A program made the translations under genes and the position numbers. The notes beneath the pieces were generated by a model. That model did not search any database. It was not told where the DNA came from and worked only from the letters and a program-made list of their open reading frames with translations. DNA of 64,000 nucleotides from contig NZ_JARHTQ010000008.1 in NCBI RefSeq assembly GCF_029223525.1, forward strand, positions 248,001-312,000, given 5' to 3'. Positions 27,455 to 35,865 of the stretch are shown here, in pieces. This stretch comes from Streptantibioticus ferralitis (GTDB lineage Bacteria > Actinomycetota > Actinomycetes > Streptomycetales > Streptomycetaceae). The stretch's first letter is position 1. Each line of letters begins with the position of its first letter.

Positions 27455-28626
27455 ATGCTTTCTTCGGGTTGCCCGCCGCAAGGCGACGACGTGCTCGTCA
27501 TCGGCGGCGGCATCATCGGTCTGGTCACCGCCTGGCGGGCGGCCCAGCACGGGCTGCGGACGGCGGTGGTGGACCCGTCACCGGGCGGCGGCGCCGCACG
27601 CGTGGCGGCCGGGATGCTCGCCGCCGTCACCGAGCTCCAGTACGGCGAGCAGACGCTGCTCGACCTCAATCTGGCCTCGGCGCGGCGTTATCCGTCGTTC
27701 GCCGCCGAGTTGACCGAGGCCACCGGTCTCGACCTCGGCTACCGGCCGTGCGGCACGCTCGCGGTCGCGCTGGACTCCGACGACCGTGCGGCGCTGCGCG
27801 AACTGCACGCCTTCCAGCTCTCGCTCGGCCTCGAATCCGAGTGGATCAGCGGTCGTGACTGCCGCCGTCTTGAGCCGATGCTGGCCCCCGGGGTACGCGG
27901 CGGCCTGCGGGTGGACGGCGATCACCAGGTCGATCCACGGCGACTCGGCGCCGCCCTGCTACGGGCCTGCGAGCTCGCCGGGGTGACCTTCCACCGCGAT
28001 CTCGCGGACCGGGTCACGGTCGACGGCGACCGGGCCCATGGCGTGGTGCTGCGCGACGGCACGGCGCTCACCGCCGGGCAGGTGGTACTGGCCGCGGGCA
28101 GCCTGAGCGCCACCGTCGCGGGCCTGCCCGAGCACGTACGGCCACCGGTGCGGCCGGTGAAGGGCCAGGTGCTGCGGCTGCGGATCCCGCAGGCGTACGC
28201 GCCCTTCCTGTCCAGGACGGTGCGCGGGGTGGTGCGCGGCGGCCATGTCTATCTGGTGCCGCGCGAGAACGGCGAGTTGGTGGTCGGCGCGACCAGCGAG
28301 GAACTGGGCTGGGACACCACGGTCACCGCGGGCGGCGTCTACGAACTGCTGCGGGACGCGCACGACCTCGTACCCGGCATCACCGAACTGCCGCTCTCCG
28401 AGACCCTGGCGGGGCTGCGCCCCGGCTCACCGGACAACGCCCCGATGCTCGGCCCGACCGCGCTGCCCGGGCTGCTGCTGGCCACCGGCCACCACCGCAA
28501 CGGAGTGCTGCTCACCCCGGTCACCGGTGATGTGATGGCGCAGGTACTGACCACCGGCGAAGTCCCGGCGTACGCACGCCCGTTCACCTCCGCACGATTC
28601 GCGAACGCACTCCAGGAGCAGGCCGT

Positions 28627-28630
<4 letters not shown>
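27455..28630 (+). CDS. thiO: ThiO, glycine oxidase
   Basis: FAD-dependent oxidase that turns glycine into iminoglycine for thiazole synthesis. It is 391 residues with FAD motif VLVIGGGIIGLVTAWRAAQHG, GAARVAAGMLAAVTE, and C-terminal LAGLRPGSPDNAPMLGPT and GHHRNGVLLTP, all typical of ThiO/DadA-like proteins. It follows the TPP riboswitch and overlaps thiS by 4 bp. Anaerobic bacteria use ThiH here, so its presence fits an aerobe. Confidence 0.93.
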
Positions 28631-29638
<1,008 letters not shown>

Positions 29639-29705
29639 CGGCCCCGGAGCACGCCGCGAGGTGGGGCCGATCCTCGTGGGGGCTGGCTCCCACAGTCCCA
29701 CCTCG

Positions 29706-29711
29706 TAAACT
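29706..29711 (+). promoter_or_regulatory. -10 box of a probable leaderless kinase transcript
   Basis: TAAACT ends 7 bp before the GTG at 29719, and no ribosome site lies between. Transcription would start at or next to the start codon. Confidence 0.55.
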
Positions 29712-29718
29712 CCATCCC

Positions 29719-31626
29719 GTGAATACGACCCTCCAGGACCCGCTCGTCGGGCAAGTGCTCGACGGTCGGTACCGGATCGAGGCACGGATCGCCGTCGGCG
29801 GGATGGCCACGGTCTACCGGGCCGTGGACACCCGTCTTGACCGTGTGCTCGCGCTCAAGGTGATGCATCCGGCGCTGGCCGGCGACGCCGCCTTCGTCGA
29901 GCGGTTCATCCGGGAGGCCAAGGCGGTCGCCCGCCTCGACCATCCCAACGTGGTGGGCGTGTTCGACCAGGGCACCGACGGTACGTATGTCTATCTGGCG
30001 ATGGAGTACGTGGCCGGATGCACACTGCGGGACGTGCTGCGCGAGCGCGGCGCGCTGCCGCCGAGGGCCGCGCTGGACATCCTGGAGCCGATACTGGCCG
30101 CGCTGGGCGCCGCGCACCGCGCGGGCCTCGTACACCGTGACATGAAGCCGGAGAACGTCCTGATGGGCGACGACGGCCGGGTCAAGGTCGCCGACTTCGG
30201 GCTGGTGCGCGCGGTGGGCACCGACACCACCTCCACCAGCGGCGAGGTGCTGGGCACGGTGTCGTACCTGGCACCGGAGCAGATCGAGCACGGCACCGCC
30301 GACGAGCGCTCCGACATCTACGCGTGCGGGGTGCTGCTCTACGAGATGCTCACCGGCGCCAAGCCGCACAACGGCGGCACCCCGGCCGCCGTGCTCTACC
30401 AGCATCTGCACCAGGACATCGCGCCGCCGTCGGCCGCGGTGCCCGGCCTGGCGCCCGAGCTCGACGAACTGGTGACAGTCATGGCGGCGCGTGAGCCGGG
30501 GCCGCGCCCGTCCGACGCGGTGGCGGCGCTCGGGCGGTTGCGTTCGGTGCGCTCGGCGCTGTCCGACGAGCAGTTGGACGCGGCGCCGCCGCAGGCTTTG
30601 GCGGGCGCGGACGGTGACGACCGTACGACGGTCATCCGCCGCGAGCGGACCCAGCGGACCGAGGTGATCAACCGCACCAGCCGTTTCCAGCTGCCACCGG
30701 ATCTGATCAAGCACGAGGAGCCCCCGGCGCCCGGCGCCCGACGGCGGCTGCCGCGCCGCGGTCTGATAGCGATCGTCACCGCGCTGCTGGTGCTGTTCGG
30801 CGCCGGCGCGGTCGTCTGGTACGTGGGCTCCGGCCAGTTCACCAGCGTGCCGCCGGTGCTGGCGCTGTCCAAGGCGCAGGCCGAGCAGAAGCTGCGCAAC
30901 GCCGGGCTCGGCGTGCGGGTCAGCGAGGGTTTCAGCGAGACCGTCGCCAAGGATCATGTGATCTCCACCGATCCCGGCCCCGGCCAGCGCATCCGGGGCA
31001 ACGGCACGGTGCATGTGGTCGTCTCGCGCGGCCCGCAGCGCACCGATGTGCCGCAGGTGGCCGGCAAGCCGCTGGAGCAGGCGCAGCAGCAGATCAAGGA
31101 TGCCGGTCTGACCCCGGGGACGGTCGCCGAGGCCTTCAGCGACACCGTGCCCGCGGGCGCCGTGATCTCCATCGATCCCGCGCCGGGTACCGCGCGCAAG
31201 AACGGCGACGCCGTCGCGATCACCGTCAGCAGGGGCAAGGCGGTGCCGATCCCGAACGTGGTGGGAGCGACCGTCAGCGACGCCGAACAGAAGCTCCAGG
31301 CCGCCGGGTTGAAGGTGCAGGTCTCCGGCAGCCCGGTGTACTCGGACTCGGTGCCCAAGGACTCCGTCGCCCAGCAGAGCCCCGCCGACGGCGGACAGGC
31401 CGCGCAGGGCGACACCGTCACGCTGACCGTCTCCAAGGGCCAGCAGCTGTTCAAGGTGCCGGATGTGACCGGTCAGGACACCGACACGGCGAAGCAGACC
31501 CTGGAGGCCGCGGGCTTCAAGGTCACCGTGATCAACCTGTTCTTCACCGGCAAGGTCTTCAACGAGTCGCCCGGCGGCGGTTCGATGCAGCCGAAGGGCA
31601 CCACGATCACCCTGTGGGCACGCTGA
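29719..31626 (+). CDS. pkaF: PASTA-domain Ser/Thr protein kinase (PkaF-like)
   Basis: A 635-residue membrane kinase. The kinase domain (about 10-275) has the glycine loop AVGGMATVY, HRDMKPENV, DFG and APEQ; an activation-loop Thr/Ser cluster TDTTSTSGEVLG precedes GTVSYLAPEQ. A TTVIRRERTQRTEVINRTSRF linker leads to one membrane helix (about 347-370), and four extracellular PASTA domains fill the C-terminus. PASTA kinases sense muropeptides or lipid II and regulate growth and division (known). By position it matches PkaF (SCO2110) of S. coelicolor, from memory. The GTG start follows TAAACT by 7 bp, so it is probably leaderless. Confidence 0.92.
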   Translation: MNTTLQDPLVGQVLDGRYRIEARIAVGGMATVYRAVDTRLDRVLALKVMHPALAGDAAFVERFIREAKAVARLDHPNVVGVFDQGTDGTYVYLAMEYVAGCTLRDVLRERGALPPRAALDILEPILAALGAAHRAGLVHRDMKPENVLMGDDGRVKVADFGLVRAVGTDTTSTSGEVLGTVSYLAPEQIEHGTADERSDIYACGVLLYEMLTGAKPHNGGTPAAVLYQHLHQDIAPPSAAVPGLAPELDELVTVMAAREPGPRPSDAVAALGRLRSVRSALSDEQLDAAPPQALAGADGDDRTTVIRRERTQRTEVINRTSRFQLPPDLIKHEEPPAPGARRRLPRRGLIAIVTALLVLFGAGAVVWYVGSGQFTSVPPVLALSKAQAEQKLRNAGLGVRVSEGFSETVAKDHVISTDPGPGQRIRGNGTVHVVVSRGPQRTDVPQVAGKPLEQAQQQIKDAGLTPGTVAEAFSDTVPAGAVISIDPAPGTARKNGDAVAITVSRGKAVPIPNVVGATVSDAEQKLQAAGLKVQVSGSPVYSDSVPKDSVAQQSPADGGQAAQGDTVTLTVSKGQQLFKVPDVTGQDTDTAKQTLEAAGFKVTVINLFFTGKVFNESPGGGSMQPKGTTITLWAR

Positions 31627-32501
31627 TGGCGGTCAGGAGCAGCGGTCCGGCCCGCAATCCCGTCGGCGCCCATGTCCCGGTGGCCGGTGGGCTCGCGGCC
31701 ACCGGCCTGAAGTACGCGGACGACATCGACGCCGAGGCCGTCCAGGTCTTCGTCGCCAACCCGCGCGGCTGGGCGACGCCGGTGGGCAGTCCGGCGCAGG
31801 ACGAGGCCTTCCGCGAGCGGTGCGCCGCCGCGGCGGTTCCGGCCTACGTGCACGCCCCCTACCTGATCAACTTCGGCTCGCACACGGCGGCGACCGTGGA
31901 CAGTTCGGTGGCCTCGCTACGGCATTCGCTGCGCCGGGGGCGGGCGATCGGCGCGCGGGGCGTGGTGGTGCACACGGGTTCGGCAACCGGTGGGCGGCCT
32001 CGCTCGGTGGCGCTCGCACAGATACGGGAGCGGATGCTGCCGCTGCTCGACGAGTTGACCCACGACGACGACCCATGGCTGCTGCTGGAGCCCACCGCCG
32101 GGCAGGGTGCCTCGGTGTGCTCCCGCATCTGGGACCTCGGCCCGTACTTCGAGGCACTGGACCGGCATCCGAAGCTGGGCGTGTGCCTGGACACCTGCCA
32201 TGTCTTCGCCGCGGGCCACGACCTGACCGGCCCCGGGGGGATGAAGCAGACGCTGGACCTGCTGACCGACACGGTCGGCGCGGGACGGCTGAAACTCATC
32301 CACGCCAATGACTCCAAGGACGTGGTCGGCGCGCACAAGGACCGGCACGAGAACATCGGCGCCGGTCACATCGGCGCGGAGCCGTTCGGTGAGCTGTTCC
32401 GGCATCCGGCGACCGAGGGCGTACCGCTGGTGATCGAGACGCCGGGGCCGAAGGAGAAGTACGCGGCGGACGTGGCCCGGCTCAAGGAACTGCGGGCGTA
32501 G
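31626..32501 (+). CDS. nfo: endonuclease IV family AP endonuclease
   Basis: Cuts DNA at abasic sites in base excision repair. It is 291 residues from the ATG at 31626, which shares a base with the kinase stop (TGATG). A TIM barrel with metal-ligand motifs is evident: GAHVPVAGG, VHAPYLINF, HTGSATGG, LLEPTAGQG, GVCLDTCHVFAAG, LIHANDSK, HENIGAGHIG and VIETPGP. All are positioned as in endonuclease IV. Coupling to the kinase gene is probably chance. Confidence 0.94.
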   Translation: MAVRSSGPARNPVGAHVPVAGGLAATGLKYADDIDAEAVQVFVANPRGWATPVGSPAQDEAFRERCAAAAVPAYVHAPYLINFGSHTAATVDSSVASLRHSLRRGRAIGARGVVVHTGSATGGRPRSVALAQIRERMLPLLDELTHDDDPWLLLEPTAGQGASVCSRIWDLGPYFEALDRHPKLGVCLDTCHVFAAGHDLTGPGGMKQTLDLLTDTVGAGRLKLIHANDSKDVVGAHKDRHENIGAGHIGAEPFGELFRHPATEGVPLVIETPGPKEKYAADVARLKELRA

Positions 32502-32544
32502 CGGCCCGCGGGCACCGCGCCCCGGTCAGGATCCGCCGGGAAGG

Positions 32545-33159
32545 CTAGAGCTCGGGGCCTTCGCCGGGGACCTCCTGGTACGAGTAGCGCTGCTCGCCCC
32601 ATGGGTCGCCGATGTTGTGGTAGCCGCGCTCCTCCCAGAAGCCGCGGCGGTCGGCGACCATGTACTCGATGCCGCGCACCCACTTGGGGCCCTTCCAGGC
32701 GTACAGATGCGGGACTATCAGACGCACCGGGAAGCCGTGCTCGGCGGTGAGCAGCTCGCCGCCCCGGTGCGTCGCGAATATCGACTTGTCGTCGGCGAAG
32801 TCGGCGAGCCGCAGGTTCGAGCTGAAGCCATACTCGGCCCAGACCATGACATGCGTGACCTCGGGTGCGGGCGGCGCCAGCTTCAGCACCGTCGAGGTGG
32901 CCACCCCGCCCCACTCGACGCCGAGCATGGAGAACTTGGTGACGCAGTGGAAGTCGCCGATGACGGTGGCGTGCGGCAGCGCCGAGAACTCCTCGTGGTT
33001 CCAGCAGTGCTTCTCACCGTCGGCCGTGGCCCCGAACACCCGGAACTCCCAGCGGTCCGGCTTGAACCTGGGCACCGGCCCATAGTGCAGAACCGGCCAG
33101 CCGCGCTGAAGCCGCTGTCCGGGAGGAAGCTCTCCTTCGCGGCGTTCCGACTGACCCAT
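32545..33159 (-). CDS. molybdopterin-dependent oxidoreductase (sulfite-oxidase/YedY fold)
   Basis: A 204-residue protein with the Mo-binding fold alone. The cysteine that ligates molybdenum is C72 in GDFHCVTKFS, and VMVWAEYGFSSNLRLAD, GFPVRLIVPHLYAWKGPKWV and GYHNIGDPWGEQRY are family segments. It lacks a twin-arginine signal and dimerisation domain, so it is a short cytoplasmic relative of sulfite oxidase or MsrP with unknown substrate. Start ATG at 33159 chosen by similarity; GGAG sits too close to be a normal ribosome site. Confidence 0.88.
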   Translation of the reverse strand: MGQSERREGELPPGQRLQRGWPVLHYGPVPRFKPDRWEFRVFGATADGEKHCWNHEEFSALPHATVIGDFHCVTKFSMLGVEWGGVATSTVLKLAPPAPEVTHVMVWAEYGFSSNLRLADFADDKSIFATHRGGELLTAEHGFPVRLIVPHLYAWKGPKWVRGIEYMVADRRGFWEERGYHNIGDPWGEQRYSYQEVPGEGPEL

Positions 33160-33330
33160 GACTCCATGGTGACAGACCGGGCAGCATGCTCTTGACCCGC
33201 GGTGAACCGCTGGGCGGCCAATCACGACAAGCTGCCATGAGTGTGTACTTACTGGATCGGTCCGCGGCTCGGTGCGAGGATGCGCCCATCTGCCCCGCCC
33301 CCAGGGCACCAACGAAGGGACGGCGTTGCC

Positions 33331-33813
33331 ATGCAGGGCGACCCCGAGGTCATCGAGTTCCTCAACGAGCAGCTGACCGGCGAACTGACCGCGATCAACC
33401 AGTACTTCCTGCACGCGAAGATGCAGGAGAACTTCGGTTGGTACAAGCTCGCGAACTACACCCGGGCCGAGTCGTTCGACGAGATGAAGCACGCGGAGGT
33501 GCTCACCGACCGGATCCTCTTCCTTGAGGGGCTGCCCAACTACCAGCGGCTCTTCCATGTCCGGGTGGGCCAGACGGTGACCGAGATGTTCCAGGCGGAC
33601 CGGCAGGTCGAGGTGGAGGCGATCGACCGGCTGCGCCGCGGGATCGAGGTGATGCGGGCCAAGGAGGACATCACCTCGGCCAACATCTTCGAGTCCATCC
33701 TGGCCGACGAGGAACACCACATCGACTATCTCGACACGCAGCTGGAACTGGTGGAGAAGCTGGGCGAACCGCTCTACATCGCGCAGGTCATCGAGCAGCC
33801 GGACGCGTCGTAG
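33331..33813 (+). CDS. bfr: bacterioferritin
   Basis: Iron-storage cage subunit of 160 residues from the ATG at 33331. The ferroxidase ligands E18, E51 and H54 and the haem ligand M52 (FDEMKHAE) are visible, as is DEEHHIDYL for the second half site. Twenty-four subunits form the shell (known). It is convergent with bfd, 7 bp between stops, so storage and release proteins are encoded tail to tail. Confidence 0.96.
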   Translation: MQGDPEVIEFLNEQLTGELTAINQYFLHAKMQENFGWYKLANYTRAESFDEMKHAEVLTDRILFLEGLPNYQRLFHVRVGQTVTEMFQADRQVEVEAIDRLRRGIEVMRAKEDITSANIFESILADEEHHIDYLDTQLELVEKLGEPLYIAQVIEQPDAS

Positions 33814-33820
33814 GCCGGGC

Positions 33821-34117
33821 TCAGGCCGCCTTGAACGCCGCCAGCACCGGACGCGGCGCGGCCGCGGGCTCGCCACGGGACTGCTCGGTGGCGGCCGCCG
33901 TGGGAGTCAGCCGGGCCTGGATCTCAGCGCGTGAGACCTCGCCACGTGAGACACAGCCGCCGCCGCGGCCCAGCAGCGCCTGTATGCGGCGGACGCAGGA
34001 GCCGCAGTCGGTACCCGCCTTGCACGCGGAGGCCACATCACGCGGGGTGCAGGCCCCGGCGGCCTTGTGCGCATGCACCTGTGCCTCGGTCACGCCGAAG
34101 CAGCTGCATACGTACAC
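33821..34117 (-). CDS. bfd: bacterioferritin-associated ferredoxin
   Basis: A 98-residue [2Fe-2S] protein that reduces bacterioferritin iron for release (known for Bfd). Cluster cysteines C4 and C6 in MYVCSCFGV and C38 and C41 in GTDCGSCVRR are in the expected places. A low-complexity Ala/Pro tail follows residue 60. An iron box lies 33 bp upstream, consistent with induction under iron shortage. Confidence 0.92.
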   Translation of the reverse strand: MYVCSCFGVTEAQVHAHKAAGACTPRDVASACKAGTDCGSCVRRIQALLGRGGGCVSRGEVSRAEIQARLTPTAAATEQSRGEPAAAPRPVLAAFKAA

Positions 34118-34149
34118 GCGGGTTCCCTCCCAGCGGGTCCCTAGGTTAC

Positions 34150-34168
34150 TGAGGCAAACCTAACCTTA
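34150..34168 (-). promoter_or_regulatory. DtxR/IdeR-type iron box before bfd
   Basis: Toward bfd the sequence TAAGGTTAGGTTTGCCTCA matches the 19-bp DmdR/IdeR consensus TTAGGTTAGGCTCACCTAA at 14 positions (my count, consensus from memory). It would let an iron-loaded repressor switch bfd off when iron is plentiful. Confidence 0.8.
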
Positions 34169-34196
34169 CCTGCCGTGCCCTGCACCGCAAAGAGCC

Positions 34197-34229
34197 GAGG
34201 GGCACGGATCCATGTGATCCGTGCCCCTC
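34197..34229. terminator. terminator after the DAHP synthase gene
   Basis: GAGGGGCACGGATC, CATGT loop, then its complement: perfect 14-bp stem, with a T-run (CTTTTT) on the plus side. It serves the minus-strand gene ending at 34261 and could also block plus-strand read-through. Confidence 0.8.
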
Positions 34230-34260
34230 TGGCTTTTTGGGGTTTGCCGGTGGCCGCGGC

Positions 34261-35610
34261 CTACTGCTGGCGGTACATCTCCGCGACCAGGAATGCCAGG
34301 TCAAGCGACTGGCTGCGGTTGAGCCGCGGGTCGCAGGCGGTCTCGTAGCGCTGGTGCAGATCGTCGACGAAGATCTCGTCGCCGCCGCCCACGCACTCGG
34401 TGACATCGTCACCGGTCAGCTCCACATGGATGCCGCCCGGATGGGTGCCAAGGCCCTTGTGGACCTCGAAGAAGCCCTTGACCTCGTCGAGCACGTCGTC
34501 GAAGCGCCGGGTCTTGTGACCGGAGGCCGCCTCGAAGGTGTTGCCGTGCATCGGGTCGCACACCCACGCCACATGCGCGCCGGACGCGGTGACCTTCTCC
34601 ACCAGCTCGGGAAGCCGGTCACGGATCTTGTCGGCGCCCATGCGGGTGATGAACGTCAGGCGGCCGGGCTCGCGCTCCGGGTCGAGGCGCTCGATCAGGG
34701 TGAGCGCGTCCTCCACGGAGGACGTCGGGCCGAGCTTGACGCCGATCGGGTTGCGGATCCGGGAGGCGAACTCGATGTGCGCGCCGTCCAGCTGCCGGGT
34801 GCGCTCGCCGATCCACACCATGTGCCCGGAGACGTCGTACAGCTTGCCGGTGCGCGAGTCCACGCGGGTCAGCGCCGACTCGTAGTCCAGGATCAGCGCC
34901 TCGTGCGAGGAGTAGAACTCGACGGTCTTGAACTCCTCCGGGTCGGTACCGCAGGCCTTCATGAAGTTCATCGCGTTGTCGATCTCCCGGGCCAGCGCCT
35001 CGTAGCGCTGACCGGACGGGGACGACTTCACGAAGTCCTGGTTCCAGGCGTGCACCTGGCGCAGGTCGGCGTAACCACCGGTGGAGAAGGCACGCACCAG
35101 GTTCAAGGTGGCGGCCGAGGCGTGGTACATCCGCTTCAGCCGCTCCGGGTCCGGCGTGCGGGCCTCGGGGGTGAACTCGAAACCGTTGACGCTGTCGCCG
35201 CGGTACGTCGGCAGGGTGACGCCGTCGCGGGTCTCGGTCGGCTTCGAGCGCGGCTTGGAGTACTGGCCGGCGATCCGGCCGACCTTCACCACCGGGACCG
35301 ATGCCGCGTAGGTGAGCACGGCACCCATCTGCAGCAGCGTCTTCAGCTTGTTGCGGATGTGGTCGGCGGAGACCGCGTCGAACGCCTCGGCGCAGTCGCC
35401 GCCCTGCAGCAGGAACGCCTCGCCACGGGCGACGGCCCCCATGCGGTTGCGCAGCAGGTCACACTCGCCTGCGAAGACGAGCGGCGGATACGACTCGAGG
35501 TCGGCGATCACATCGCGCAGAGCCTCGGGGTTGGGCCACTCGGGCTGCTGCGCCGCGGGAAGGTCGCGCCAGGTGTTGCCACTGGCAGGGGATTCAGCGT
35601 TCACGGTCAC
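34261..35610 (-). CDS. aroH: class II DAHP synthase, first shikimate enzyme
   Basis: Condenses phosphoenolpyruvate and erythrose 4-phosphate to DAHP, the first aromatic amino acid step. It is 449 residues of the plant/actinobacterial class II type: FAGECDLLRNRM, LQGGDCAEAF (metal cysteine), GRIAGQYSKPRS, WVCDPMHGNT, GGIHVELTGDDVTEC. The GTG at 35610 is the start (a second GTG two codons later is possible). The gene is divergent from the Trp leader and anthranilate synthase, so two regulated steps of the pathway share an intergenic region. Naming (aroF/aroH) varies by species. Confidence 0.94.
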   Translation of the reverse strand: MTVNAESPASGNTWRDLPAAQQPEWPNPEALRDVIADLESYPPLVFAGECDLLRNRMGAVARGEAFLLQGGDCAEAFDAVSADHIRNKLKTLLQMGAVLTYAASVPVVKVGRIAGQYSKPRSKPTETRDGVTLPTYRGDSVNGFEFTPEARTPDPERLKRMYHASAATLNLVRAFSTGGYADLRQVHAWNQDFVKSSPSGQRYEALAREIDNAMNFMKACGTDPEEFKTVEFYSSHEALILDYESALTRVDSRTGKLYDVSGHMVWIGERTRQLDGAHIEFASRIRNPIGVKLGPTSSVEDALTLIERLDPEREPGRLTFITRMGADKIRDRLPELVEKVTASGAHVAWVCDPMHGNTFEAASGHKTRRFDDVLDEVKGFFEVHKGLGTHPGGIHVELTGDDVTECVGGGDEIFVDDLHQRYETACDPRLNRSQSLDLAFLVAEMYRQQ

Positions 35611-35695
35611 AAGGCCAACATTACGGGGTCTTGTCCAGATGTTTTCGTCGATGCCCGCAGGATGAGACAGTCCGTGGTCATCCCGGGTCGTGCGC

Positions 35696-35701
35696 TAGGG
35701 T
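35696..35701 (+). promoter_or_regulatory. -10 box of the trp leader transcript
   Basis: TAGGGT ends 7 bp before the leader ATG, and no ribosome site precedes that ATG, so the leader peptide message is probably leaderless. Confidence 0.5.
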
Positions 35702-35708
35702 CGGGGCC

Positions 35709-35777
35709 ATGTTCGCGCAATCCGAGTTGACCTGCCGCACGGCATGGTGGTGGACCGCTGATCCGGCGGCCCACTGA
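35709..35777 (+). CDS. trpL: Trp leader peptide (22 aa, WWW)
   Basis: A 22-codon ORF, too short for ordinary gene callers, starting MFAQSELTCRTA and ending TADPAAH. It contains three consecutive Trp codons (TGG at 35745-35753), as in the Streptomyces trp leader MFAHS...NWWWTAHPAAH (from memory). The attenuator hairpin follows 24 bp after its stop and the anthranilate synthase gene starts 89 bp after it. A ribosome stalled on the Trp codons would favour read-through. Confidence 0.9.
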   Translation: MFAQSELTCRTAWWWTADPAAH

Positions 35778-35800
35778 TCGCGCGCACTCAGAAGTTCCGC

Positions 35801-35825
35801 GAAGGCCGCCCGAGGGGCGGCCTTC
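35801..35825 (+). terminator. trp attenuator hairpin
   Basis: GAAGGCCGCC, CGAGG loop, GGCGGCCTTC: a perfect 10-bp stem between the Trp leader and the anthranilate synthase gene. A strict T-run is missing, as is common for Streptomyces terminators. Confidence 0.8.
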
Positions 35826-35865
35826 GGCGTATCTGGCCGCCCTCCGCATCCCGGAAGGATCCGCC

